Source: DAIODI01 sp046349255 (GTDB lineage: Bacteria > Pseudomonadota > Alphaproteobacteria > Rhizobiales > Aestuariivirgaceae). Taken from it: a stretch of DNA of 64,000 nucleotides. Below the pieces are notes generated by a model, which saw only the letters and a list, made by a program, of their open reading frames with translations, was not told the origin of the DNA and did not search any database. The stretch is from NCBI GenBank assembly GCA_046349255.1, contig JAXMCR010000003.1, positions 620,001 to 684,000 of the forward strand, in the 5' to 3' direction. Positions within the stretch are counted from its first letter, which is position 1, and every line of letters starts with the position of its first letter. The translations under genes were made by a program, and so were the position numbers. This document shows positions 18,251 through 27,890 of the stretch, one piece after another.

Positions 18251-18749
18251 TCACCCGGCGTGGGGCTGTTCGTCCCAGGCTTCGGCGAGGCCGGGGTGCC
18301 GGGCCTTCCAGATGGGGAGGCGGCCGCCGCCTGTCTGGTAGGTGAGCTTCATCGCCTGAACCGCCTGCGTCCACACCGCCTCGGGGAAGCGGTCCGGCAC
18401 CTCGAAGGTGTCGAACCCGACCTGCAGCATGAACTGGAGCTGGTCGGGCAGCACGTTGCCCGAGGCGCGCAGTTCGCCCTCGTAGCCGAGGTCGCGGATG
18501 CGACGCGCCAGCGAATAGGCGCGCCCGTCGGTGAAGGCCGGGAACGGCAGCACGATCAGCGACAGGCGGTTGAGATAGGGCTGCAGCGTCTCCGGACGCT
18601 CCGTGTTTGGAACGATCGCCCCGACGAGCCCCGGATGCTTCGCGAGATCGCCCCACGATTCGATGAGCCGCGCGAGCGGCACGACGACGTTGCCGTCGGG
18701 CAGCGCATCGTCCTTGCCGACGAACGTCCACGAGTCCGCGATGAAGCGG

Positions 18750-18769
<20 letters not shown>
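18251..18769 (-). CDS. DUF934 protein of the sulfite-reduction cluster
   Basis: This 172-residue protein matches DUF934, an oxidoreductase-associated family that is found almost always beside cysH and cysI in proteobacteria. Typical stretches are NVVVPLARLIESW, PFPAFTDGRAYSLARRIRDLGY and GELRASGNVLPDQLQFM. The role is unknown. The ATG at 18767-18769 overlaps the end of the sulfite reductase gene by 20 bases, so translation is likely coupled. In related genomes a cysH gene usually sits between the two; here there is no room for it. Confidence 0.88.
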
Positions 18770-20411
<1,642 letters not shown>

Positions 20412-20415
20412 GGCG

Positions 20416-20784
20416 TCACTCGTCGGCCTTGAAGGCGCCGCCCGTGCCTTCGGCCTGCTTACCGAGGTCGGGGCGCACGGTTGGTCCGAGCGCACGGATG
20501 CGCTCGCGGATGTGCAGCGGCCTGACGCGGCCGTTCTCGCGGGCGACGTCGATGATCTCGACCGAGGTGACGCGGCGTGCCTTCACGCCGGCGGCGGCAT
20601 GGGCCTCGATCGCGGCGGCGTCGGCCTTCGCCACGACGGCGCCCTCGTCGATGCGCGGGCTCCAGTCGCCGGCGGCGGTGAGGAACACGACCTCTCCGTC
20701 GCCGAGGCGGTTGGCGGAGGCGAGCTTGCCGACCCCGTCGGTGAGCGCCGGTATGGCGGGAAGCGCGTCGGTCATCGCGTTCAC
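20416..20784 (-). CDS. DUF2849 protein of the sulfite-reduction cluster
   Basis: This 122-residue protein is a DUF2849 member, a small alphaproteobacterial family found between cysG and cysI. The core reads LASANRLGDGEVVFLTAAGDW followed by an AEGHAAAGVKAR-like helix (here IEAHAAAGVKARRV). No function is known. It overlaps the cysG-like gene by 4 bases and precedes cysI by 4 bases, so it is firmly embedded in the operon. Confidence 0.85.
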   Translation of the reverse strand: MNAMTDALPAIPALTDGVGKLASANRLGDGEVVFLTAAGDWSPRIDEGAVVAKADAAAIEAHAAAGVKARRVTSVEIIDVARENGRVRPLHIRERIRALGPTVRPDLGKQAEGTGGAFKADE

Positions 20785-21824
20785 AAGGATGCTCCGTGGA
20801 CGGAGTGTGGTGCGGCCGTTTCGGCGAACGCCGGGGCCCAGCGCTCCTCGACGAAGACGCCCGGCAGCACCTCGACGTCGACGCCGGACCGCGACAGGGC
20901 AGGCCGCGCACGCGCGGCGAGGTCGGCCGCGTCGAACAGGGTGAGGCGCACGACCTGGCGACCGGTCTCGGCGTCACGGATCATCGTCCGCAGCGTGTTG
21001 AAGTCGTCGTGGAGGCCCGGCACCGGAACGCGCACGGCGTCGCGCCGGGCATACTCGAGGATCGCGGGCTCGATTCCGGCGTCGTGCACGATCACGTCCG
21101 CCTCGCGCAGGCGGCGCTGCGCCTTCAGCGTCAGGAGTTCCGGATCGCCCGACACTGCCGGCACGTAGGTGATGCGGCCGGCGACGGGCGCTGCGGCGGC
21201 TGTGTCGATCAGGTCGCCGACCGCACGTTCGAAGCCGTCCGCGTCGCCGGCGAGGAAGAGATCACGCGGCCGGCCGAAGAAGAAGCGCTGCCAGAAGGCG
21301 CGGCGCGACGCGCCGGCGCCGATGCGGTCAGCCACCAGCGCGCGCAGCTTCTCCGCCGCCACCGCGAGGCCGCCAAGCGCGGGGGGCAGCATCGCCTCGA
21401 TGCTGGACCGGATGTTCTGGGCGAGCACCGGTGCGGTGCCTTCGCTGCCGATTGCGACGACGATCGGGTCGCGGTCGACGATCGCCGGGATGATGAGGGT
21501 CGAGAGGTCGGCCCGGTCGACCACGTTGACCTGGACGCCCGCGGCGAGCGCGGCGCGCGACACCGCCTCCTTCTCGTGCGGCTCGCCGGCGGCGAACACG
21601 AGGGCGGCATCCGTCACGAGATCGGCCGAGAAGGCGCCGATGTGCCAGCCGATCCGGCCCGACTCGACCAGCGCCTGAAGCTCCGTATGCAGATTTTCCG
21701 CGACGACGACGATGCGCGCTTCGGTCTTCAGGAGGAGGCGCACCTTGCGCAACGCTTCCTCGCCGCCGCCCTGCACGAGGACGGTCCTGGCGCGCAGATC
21801 GAGAAAAACCGGGAAATAGCGCAC
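20781..21824 (-). CDS. CysG-like sirohaem synthase with incomplete methyltransferase domain
   Basis: Residues 1 to about 205 form the precorrin-2 dehydrogenase/sirohydrochlorin ferrochelatase part of CysG (MRYFPVFLDLRARTVLVQGGG, then VNVVDRADLSTLIIPAIVDR). From about residue 222 the start of a SUMT methyltransferase can be seen (VSGDPELLTLKAQRRLREADVIVHD). The GGDPFIFGRG motif and the C-terminal 120 or so residues of a normal SUMT domain are missing, and the protein ends at 347 residues instead of about 457. It should still convert precorrin-2 to sirohaem, but uroporphyrinogen methylation must come from another protein. It heads the operon. Confidence 0.85.
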   Translation of the reverse strand: MRYFPVFLDLRARTVLVQGGGEEALRKVRLLLKTEARIVVVAENLHTELQALVESGRIGWHIGAFSADLVTDAALVFAAGEPHEKEAVSRAALAAGVQVNVVDRADLSTLIIPAIVDRDPIVVAIGSEGTAPVLAQNIRSSIEAMLPPALGGLAVAAEKLRALVADRIGAGASRRAFWQRFFFGRPRDLFLAGDADGFERAVGDLIDTAAAAPVAGRITYVPAVSGDPELLTLKAQRRLREADVIVHDAGIEPAILEYARRDAVRVPVPGLHDDFNTLRTMIRDAETGRQVVRLTLFDAADLAARARPALSRSGVDVEVLPGVFVEERWAPAFAETAAPHSVHGASL

Positions 21825-21934
21825 CGCGGGTTCCTCTGGCTTCGACCGTTCTGAGTGTCAAACGACCGATTCAGGCAAGGCCGCCATTGAGTTCTGCCTG
21901 AAAATCAGCCATACAGACGTCAGACGATCGCCGT

Positions 21935-21952
21935 TGTTCGTTTTACAGAACA
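21935..21952. promoter_or_regulatory. Putative operator, site 1, upstream of the XRE-cupin regulator
   Basis: The sequence TGTTCGTTTTACAGAACA is a TGTTC-N8-GAACA inverted repeat. It shares TGTTCGTT, the AC of the centre and GAACA with the site at 15579-15596. It lies 25 bases in front of the regulator's ATG and 110 bases upstream of the divergent cysG-like gene. Autoregulation is the simplest reading. Confidence 0.55.
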
Positions 21953-21954
21953 GT

Positions 21955-21972
21955 GGTTCTAATATCGGAACG
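21955..21972. promoter_or_regulatory. Putative operator, site 2, overlapping the regulator's ribosome-binding region
   Basis: The sequence GGTTCTAATATCGGAACG repeats the GTTC-N8-GAAC pattern. Its centre is 20 bases from that of site 1, about two turns of the DNA helix, so two protein dimers could bind on the same face. It ends 5 bases before the ATG at 21978. Confidence 0.45.
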
Positions 21973-21977
21973 CCCCC

Positions 21978-22589
21978 ATGTCAACGCCCGCCCGCAAGAA
22001 GAAGACGCCGCAGAAGCAGGACGCGGAGGCCCCGCCGGACCTCGGCAAGACGATCCAGCGCCTGCGCCGGGCCTACAACATGTCGCTGGGCGAACTCTCC
22101 GAGCAGTCAGGCGTGGCGAAGTCGATCATCAGCCAGATCGAACGCAACGAGACGAACCCGACGATCGGCACCGTTTGGCGGCTGTCGCGCGCGCTCGACA
22201 CCTCGCTCGAGGAGGTCTTGCGCGCCGAGGACGAGGCCGACAGCTTCATCACCCACCAGACGCGCTCCGGGATTCCGATCCTGCACAGCGAGGACGGGCT
22301 CTGCACGCTGGCGATCGCCGGCCCGCTCGACCTCGTCGAATGGCTGCAGTGGTACGACTTTGAGGCAAAGCCCGGCGGCGTGCTCGAATCCGAGCCGCAC
22401 CCGGTGGGCACGACGGAGCACCTCTACGTGCTGAAGGGCGAGATCACCGTCACCGTCGGCGGCGAGACGCGCACCGTGAAGGCGGGCGAAGCACTGCGCT
22501 ACCGCGGCGACCGACCGCACAAGCTCGTCAACGAAGGCGCGGGCGACGCCCACGCCCACATGGTGCTGGTGGTCAAGAAGCCCGCTTGA
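21978..22589 (+). CDS. XRE-family regulator with C-terminal cupin domain
   Basis: This 203-residue protein has a lysine-rich N-terminal tail, an XRE helix-turn-helix (about residues 22-80; GKTIQRLRRAYNMSLGELSEQ, then IISQIERNETNPTIGTVWRLSRAL) and a C-terminal cupin (about 125-200; HPVGTTEHLYVLKGEITV, then GDRPHKLVNEG). The family includes PuuR-like regulators of amine and amino-acid use, where the cupin senses a small molecule. Two palindromes upstream suggest autoregulation; a matching palindrome at the dehydrogenase/rhodanese promoter suggests a wider regulon. The ligand is unknown. Confidence 0.88.
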   Translation: MSTPARKKKTPQKQDAEAPPDLGKTIQRLRRAYNMSLGELSEQSGVAKSIISQIERNETNPTIGTVWRLSRALDTSLEEVLRAEDEADSFITHQTRSGIPILHSEDGLCTLAIAGPLDLVEWLQWYDFEAKPGGVLESEPHPVGTTEHLYVLKGEITVTVGGETRTVKAGEALRYRGDRPHKLVNEGAGDAHAHMVLVVKKPA

Positions 22590-22612
22590 GCGGCTCCCTC
22601 CTGATAGCCAGA

Positions 22613-22791
22613 AGATGGCCGGGTCAGGCCCGGCCATGACGCGTGAGGCGATGCATACAGCCCGCCGCGACATCGCCGCTCAAGACGAATAGCGTGGGAT
22701 ACACAGCCCATTCGTCATCGCCGGCCCTGAGCCGGTGATCCTTTCTCGGCGGGCCTAGCAAGAGGATGGCCGGGTCGGGCCCGGCCATGAT
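22613..22791 (+). repeat. Three palindromic elements between the XRE-cupin and HD-domain genes
   Basis: Copies lie at 22613-22640 (reverse, starts AGAT), 22714-22741 (forward, stem CGCCGGC with GCCGGTG) and 22764-22791 (reverse, ends ATGAT). The last two form a head-to-head pair with a 22-base gap. The flanking genes converge here. Confidence 0.85.
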
Positions 22792-22818
22792 GGTTGCGTT
22801 GAGGGGCTTTGAGCGTGG

Positions 22819-23433
22819 TCAGTTCAGCGGCGGCAGGCCGTGGACCTGGCCTTCGGCCATCACGGCCTTGTCGTAGGGTTTCCGCGCGAAGACCTTCCGG
22901 ACGAGCGGCTCGAAGCTCTCCAGCGGATCGGACTTGAACTCGGGATCGAACGAGGCCTGGTCCCAGCGTTCGCAGAAGTCGACGCAGGTCTGGTAGTAGG
23001 GGCTGTCCTTGTACTTCTCGCGCTCGTTGCGGTTCCAGCCGTAATGATGGGCGTAATAGACCATCTGGAACGCTGCGTGGTGCTCCACCACCCACGTGCA
23101 CTCCTCGCGCATGTAGGGGCGCAGGATCTCGGCGGCGAAGCGGTCGTGATTGTGCGGGGCAAGCGCGTCGCCGATGTCGTGCAGGAGCGCAGCGACGATC
23201 CAGTCGTCGTCGGCGCCTTCGCGGCGCGCGCGCGTCGCCGATTGCAGTGCGTGTTCGAGGCGCGTGATCTGGTAGCCCGGGAGCGACTCCTCCGCCTGCA
23301 TCTTCAGTTCGCGCAGGATGCGGTCCGGCGTCATCGCGACGTGCGGCGCCTCGAGTTCGCGCAGCAGGAGGTACTCCTCCCGCGTGCCGTCCTTCATCTG
23401 CGTGAATGCGACCTTCTTGACGTTTTCATTCAT
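22819..23433 (-). CDS. HD-domain protein, possible PhnZ/MIOX-type di-iron oxygenase
   Basis: This 204-residue protein has an HD domain with histidine and aspartate ligands in order: TRLEHALQSA, AALLHDIGD, APHNHDRFAAEIL, VVEHHAAFQ and a late Asp in ERWDQASFD. The TxLEHALQxA motif followed by ALLHDIG resembles the PhnZ/TmpB branch of mixed-valent di-iron oxygenases, which cleave C-P or C-C bonds, rather than phosphohydrolases. The substrate is unknown. A class II aldolase gene lies 34 bases upstream on the same strand, so the two may act in one catabolic step series. Confidence 0.7.
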   Translation of the reverse strand: MNENVKKVAFTQMKDGTREEYLLLRELEAPHVAMTPDRILRELKMQAEESLPGYQITRLEHALQSATRARREGADDDWIVAALLHDIGDALAPHNHDRFAAEILRPYMREECTWVVEHHAAFQMVYYAHHYGWNRNEREKYKDSPYYQTCVDFCERWDQASFDPEFKSDPLESFEPLVRKVFARKPYDKAVMAEGQVHGLPPLN

Positions 23434-23467
23434 GACCGTGAACTCGTGAACCTTCGTCTCGCGGCAA

Positions 23468-24235
23468 TCAGTCGGCGTAGCTCGGGTCGACCTGGTCGAG
23501 CACCTTCTTCATCTCGTCGAAGTGCGTGAAGGCGGATTCGGCATAAGCCTCCCACTCCTGCGCCGTCTTCTCGGCGACGGCGGCCGACATCACGTTGAGC
23601 GGCTTGCCCGTGGAATACGCGAGCACCAGCGTCTGGCACGCGCGCTCGAGATAGTACATCGCATCATAGGCGGCGGCGACCGTCTCGGCCGCGACGAGCA
23701 CGCCGTGGTTGCCCATCATCATGACCGACTTGTTGCCGAGGATTTTTACCAGCCGCTCGCCCTCTGCGTCGGTGTTCGCCATGCCCTCGTAGCCGAGGTC
23801 GTAGGCGACGCGGTTGAAGAAGCGGGCGGTGTTCTGGTCGACCGGCTTGATCTCCGGATCGGCGAGCGCGGCAAGCGCCGTCGAGTAGGCCGGGTGGAGA
23901 TGCAGCACGCAGCGCGCCTGCGGAGCGAGCGCATGAAGGCGCCCGTGGATGCACCAGGCGGTGAGGTCGGGCGCGTCCGGCTTGTCCATCGTCGAGGGAT
24001 CGTCCGAATCGAGCAGCAGCAGGTCGCTTGCCCGGATGCGCGAAAAATGGCGCCAGCGCGGGTTCATGAGGAACTTCTTGCCGTCCGGCGACACCGCGAG
24101 CGAAAAATGGTTGGCGATCGCCTCGTGCCAGTTGTTCAGCGCGGCGAGACGAAACGCCGCGGCGAGATCGACCCGAAGCTGCCACTCGTCGGTGTCGGAA
24201 ACCGTGAGAGAGTGCGGACGTTCGGTCTTGTTCAT
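23468..24235 (-). CDS. Class II aldolase/adducin-family protein
   Basis: This 255-residue protein has the class II aldolase/adducin fold. The zinc-binding histidines are visible in CVLHLHPAYSTALA and the later MMMGNHGVLVAAETV, and the acidic/phosphate-region loop ANHFSLAV is present. Family members include fuculose-phosphate aldolase and decarboxylases of sugar acids, and many in this branch have no assigned substrate. It lies directly upstream of the HD-domain gene and is likely co-transcribed. The ATG at 24233-24235 opens the frame. Confidence 0.85.
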   Translation of the reverse strand: MNKTERPHSLTVSDTDEWQLRVDLAAAFRLAALNNWHEAIANHFSLAVSPDGKKFLMNPRWRHFSRIRASDLLLLDSDDPSTMDKPDAPDLTAWCIHGRLHALAPQARCVLHLHPAYSTALAALADPEIKPVDQNTARFFNRVAYDLGYEGMANTDAEGERLVKILGNKSVMMMGNHGVLVAAETVAAAYDAMYYLERACQTLVLAYSTGKPLNVMSAAVAEKTAQEWEAYAESAFTHFDEMKKVLDQVDPSYAD

Positions 24236-24411
24236 GGCGTGTTCCGGAGCAAAAGGGGTATTCGGCGAGGCTAGAAGCGGTGGAACTATTATGCAATAGG
24301 GCGTGTTTCTTCGCCTCGTATGCAGAAAGCTTTTGTCTGCCTCGAAAGCGTCATTTCAATGATTTGTGTTAGCCACCGTAACGATCGTCGGACCAGAACG
24401 GACACAAACGC

Positions 24412-24840
24412 ATGCGGCTGAAGGTTGCGGTTCTTGCTCTCGCCCTGATGGCGGTCCCCGCATGGGCTGCGGCGACGCCGGAAGGCCTGTGGGCGGCGGG
24501 GGACAACGGGGAGTCGAAGATCAGGATCGAGCCCTGCGGCGAGGCGCTGTGCGGCACGATCGTCTGGCTTGCCGAGCCGAACGAGGCGAACGGCCAGCCG
24601 AAGATCGACTCGAAGAACCCCGATCCGGCGCTGCGCAACCAGCCGCTGATCGGCACGATGATCATCAAGGACCTGAAGCCCAGTGCGTCCAAGAAGGGGC
24701 AGTGGGACGGCCAGATCTACAACCCCGAGGACGGCAACACGTACAGCGTGTACGTGCGACCGAACGGCGGCTCGCTCGACGTTCAGGGGTGCCTGACCAT
24801 CTTCTGCCAGACGAAGAACTGGCCGAAGGCGGAGGAATAG
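24412..24840 (+). CDS. DUF2147 exported protein
   Basis: This 142-residue protein begins with a signal peptide (residues 1-20, ending PAWAAA). The mature part is a DUF2147 domain: EGLWAAGDNGESKIRIEPCG, CGTIVWLAEP, then GQWDGQIYNPEDGNTYSVYV and a final cysteine pair region (QGCLTIFCQT). The family is a lipocalin-like beta barrel of unknown ligand in the envelope. It precedes hfq by 138 bases on the same strand. Confidence 0.88.
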   Translation: MRLKVAVLALALMAVPAWAAATPEGLWAAGDNGESKIRIEPCGEALCGTIVWLAEPNEANGQPKIDSKNPDPALRNQPLIGTMIIKDLKPSASKKGQWDGQIYNPEDGNTYSVYVRPNGGSLDVQGCLTIFCQTKNWPKAEE

Positions 24841-24978
24841 GGTCTCCCGCCTTTCCCAAAAGATCGCTCACGCCGGGCAAGAAAATTCTCCGCCTAGGAA
24901 CTTTGCCCTCGACAGGCTATTCTAAGGCTCCTGTGGCGCATTGAGTCGCCCCCGGCCTGTCAGGAGCCCAAAAAACAA

Positions 24979-25224
24979 ATGGCACAGGAAAAGCCACAAA
25001 ACCTTCAGGACACCTTCCTCAATCACGTACGCCGCAACAAGGTCCCGCTCACCGTCTTCCTGGTGAACGGTGTGAAGCTGCAGGGCGTGATCACCTGGTT
25101 CGACAACTTCTGCGTTCTCTTGCGGCGGGACGGCATGTCCCAGCTCGTCTACAAGCATGCGATCTCGACCATCATGCCGGGCCAGCCGATCTCCATGTTC
25201 GAAGAGGACGGGGAAGGGCGCTGA
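24979..25224 (+). CDS. hfq: RNA chaperone Hfq
   Basis: This 81-residue Sm-like protein forms a hexamer that pairs small RNAs with messenger RNAs. The Sm1 motif (VFLVNGVKLQGVITWFDNFCVLL) and the Sm2 motif (LVYKHAISTIMP, with the YKH triad) are intact, as are the proximal-face residues QNLQDTFLN. hflX follows after 27 bases, the usual arrangement. In many alphaproteobacteria the genes upstream are ntrY-ntrX (and often trkA); here they are elsewhere. Confidence 0.97.
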   Translation: MAQEKPQNLQDTFLNHVRRNKVPLTVFLVNGVKLQGVITWFDNFCVLLRRDGMSQLVYKHAISTIMPGQPISMFEEDGEGR

Positions 25225-25251
25225 TCTCGTCATTCCTGCGTTGAGCGGGGC

Positions 25252-26568
25252 ATGACCCGCGCCCTCGTTCTCAACATCGCGATGCGCCGGCGCACCGGCC
25301 ACGCGCACGAGCGCACCGCGGAGCGTCCCTCGCACGAGCTGCGCGACGCGGCCGCCCGCCTGATCGAGGCGGAGGGGCTGGCGCGCGCCATCGACCTCGA
25401 CGTCGTCCATGCCGAGACGATCACGCTCAACCAGCCCTCTCCCGACACGCTGATCGGTTCGGGCTCCGTCGAACGGCTGGCGGGTCTGATCGCCGAGGCG
25501 GAGATCGACCTCGTCGTCGTGAACTGGCAGCTCTCGCCCGGCCAGCAGCGCAACCTCGAGCGTCGCCTCAAGGCAAAGGTGCTCGACCGCACCGGGCTGA
25601 TCCTCGAAATCTTCGGCAGCCGCGCGCGCACGAAAGAGGGCGTGCTGCAGGTGGAACTCGCCCACCTCCAGTACCAGAAGAGCCGCCTCGTGCGCTCGTG
25701 GACCCACCTCGAGCGCCAGCGCGGCGGCTACGGCTTCCTCGGCGGTCCCGGCGAGACGCAGATCGAGACCGACCGCCGCCTCATCCAGCAGCGCATCTCG
25801 CGCATCGAGGCCGACCTCGCGACCGTGGTGCGCACGCGCTCGCTCCACCGCAAGAGCCGCGAGCGGGTGCCGTACCCGGTGATCGCGCTCGTGGGCTACA
25901 CCAACGCGGGGAAGTCGACGCTGTTCAACCGGCTGTCGAACGCGGCGGTGCTGGCGAAGGACCTCCTGTTCGCAACGCTCGACCCGACGATGCGCGAGAT
26001 CCGCCTGCCGCACGGGCGCCGCGTGATCCTCTCCGACACCGTGGGCTTCATCTCGGACCTGCCGACGACGCTGATCGCCGCCTTCCGCGCGACGCTCGAG
26101 GAGGTGGTGTTCGCCGACATCATCCTCCACGTGCGCGACATCGCGCACGAGGAGACGGCCGCGCAGGCCTCCGACGTCGAGAACGTGCTCGCCTCGCTCG
26201 ACATTTCCGAAACGCGCCGCGACGAGATCGTCGAGGTGTGGAACAAGGCCGATCTCCTGAGCGACGAAGGGCTCGCCGTGGCGCAGGAGGCGGCGGGGCG
26301 CGCGAACAAGGACGTGGTGCTCGTCTCCGCCGTGACCGGGGCGGGGATCGACCGCCTCCTCGACGTGATCGAGGCGCGCCTGTCGAAGGCGCTCGAGACG
26401 GTGGAGCTCCTGCTCGCCCCGACCGACGGCGAAGGCCTCGCTTGGGTCTACTCCAGGGCCGAAGTAACGGCGCGCGAACAGCTCCCCGACGGCACCACCC
26501 GCCTCACCGTCCGCGCCGACCCGGCCCGGATGGGGGAACTCCGGAACCGGTTTCCGGGGGTGGGGTAG
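25252..26568 (+). CDS. hflX: Ribosome-associated GTPase HflX
   Basis: This 438-residue GTPase splits stalled or hibernating 70S ribosomes. The N-terminal HflX domain contains the glycine-rich LIGSGSVERL and the helical pair ending GGPGETQIETDRR. The G domain has G1 GYTNAGKST, G3 DTVGF and G4 NKAD. The length is normal. It is 27 bases from hfq and probably co-transcribed. mazG, which usually comes next on the same strand, is 3.9 kb away on the opposite strand. Confidence 0.96.
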   Translation: MTRALVLNIAMRRRTGHAHERTAERPSHELRDAAARLIEAEGLARAIDLDVVHAETITLNQPSPDTLIGSGSVERLAGLIAEAEIDLVVVNWQLSPGQQRNLERRLKAKVLDRTGLILEIFGSRARTKEGVLQVELAHLQYQKSRLVRSWTHLERQRGGYGFLGGPGETQIETDRRLIQQRISRIEADLATVVRTRSLHRKSRERVPYPVIALVGYTNAGKSTLFNRLSNAAVLAKDLLFATLDPTMREIRLPHGRRVILSDTVGFISDLPTTLIAAFRATLEEVVFADIILHVRDIAHEETAAQASDVENVLASLDISETRRDEIVEVWNKADLLSDEGLAVAQEAAGRANKDVVLVSAVTGAGIDRLLDVIEARLSKALETVELLLAPTDGEGLAWVYSRAEVTAREQLPDGTTRLTVRADPARMGELRNRFPGVG

Positions 26569-27890
26569 GCACTCTCAAACTTCTGAGAAGTTGCACAATT
26601 CGACACTATCGAAATGGTGGCGCTCGGCTGGGGCCGGCGAAGGCGCTAACCCTCGGAATTCGTCGAAGCTCGGCAAAATCGGGCGCGAACAGCAACCCCA
26701 ACTCCTATCACAAAAACGTGATAAACCTTAGATTGTAGAATTGTAGTGGTTGTTATATCTTTTCGCGCGGTGAGATCTGCCTGATAAGCTATGATCACCG
26801 TAAGAAATCAATTGGCCGCTGCTAATGTTAGCTTCTCGACGAAACTGGATCCTCGCTGTTGTATTGTCTATTGCGATCTGCTGGACAGTGTTCGTTTTCA
26901 ATCAAAGCCCACCCCTTCCACCGGCTTTGTCAGCTATTTTATCGTTCTACAAGAGCAATCCTGCTCTTGAATACTCGTTCGATGTAACTGCTGGACAAAA
27001 GCAGAAGATTTGCTTTTGGCCTGAAGGTACCTTGCCATCTAGCGACGAGAATATCAGAAAAGAGATGGGTGGCGTAAAGTACATTATTCGAAAAGGCGAT
27101 TCGACAATTCCATCTGAAGGCGTCTGGTTTTACGTTGAGCAGATCGACAGCGAACATGCTGTTCAATACGACGTTCCGCAGAAATTATTCGACTGGTTAG
27201 GATCAATTGATGAAAACAAACGACCAAGTGTAGTGTGCCCGGTACGGTTTAACATTCATCTGAGCAACCGAAAGGCAATGATATCAATTCCGGGGTGGGA
27301 CAATGATTGATTTATTAGGTCTAACAACTTACAATACCCATCGTATATTTGCAGAAAACTATGCAAAAAACAAGGGTTACAATGCTGGACAAACAAATGC
27401 ATTTGTGCACGCCTACGTGAGTGCGATGTTAACGCAGGATTACGGGTCGTTTATCGCAAAGACCGTAGGTGACTATCGCGAAAACAATACTACGAGGGAC
27501 TACTACAAGGGTGGTAACGATTACAGAATGGACACGTTCCGAGACCTTTACAACAACAGGGAAGGCAGAAATATTGGAGAGTACGTTAAGACCATCGATA
27601 GCGGAAACGAAGAAATCACCGCATCTCTAGTTGATAAGGCGTTGTCCGATGGAGATTTGATAGAATCCATCAATGTTAAGCATCCGGATCCGCGTATTCC
27701 GGACATTGAGGACGCTCCGCAGAACCGCAGCGATCTAACGAAAAACGGGAAGTTTAACGGATTTAGTGACGATTTCGATCGAGAGGATGTTCCTGGTTCT
27801 TGGAAGCCTCCAACCTCCGGCCCAGGAACACCACCCTATCCTGGCGGACCTTCGTATCCCGGAGGTCATGGACCTGACAGTCCATTCGGA
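26569..27890. other. AT-rich patch between hflX and the RTX gene body
   Basis: Base composition falls sharply after the hflX stop. By direct count 20 of 60 bases are G or C in 26701-26760 and 25 of 60 in 27361-27420, against 38 of 60 in 28201-28260. The patch covers the 256-base gap after hflX, the small membrane-protein gene and about the first 195 codons of the RTX gene. Composition returns to the genome norm within the RTX gene's proline/glycine linker. The gap itself holds a small inverted repeat (AACTTC at 26578-26583, GAAGTT at 26587-26592) and nothing else recognisable. Confidence 0.8.
26825..27310 (+). CDS. Small membrane-anchored protein of unknown function
   Basis: This 161-residue protein has one N-terminal hydrophobic helix (about residues 8-26; WILAVVLSIAICWTVFVF), so it is either anchored with its body outside the cytoplasm or exported. 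I recognise no family in the remainder. Its codon use is AT-rich, unlike hflX. It overlaps the start of the RTX gene by 8 bases, so translation of the two is likely coupled. A helper or immunity role for the RTX protein is a guess from this arrangement alone. Confidence 0.7.
   Translation: MLASRRNWILAVVLSIAICWTVFVFNQSPPLPPALSAILSFYKSNPALEYSFDVTAGQKQKICFWPEGTLPSSDENIRKEMGGVKYIIRKGDSTIPSEGVWFYVEQIDSEHAVQYDVPQKLFDWLGSIDENKRPSVVCPVRFNIHLSNRKAMISIPGWDND

Noticed and set aside
24841..24978. A heat-shock or ECF-type promoter upstream of hfq (GGAAC near 24897)
   Set aside because: GGAAC is present but no matching downstream box (CGTT or similar) lies at 16-17 bases, so the call could not be supported.
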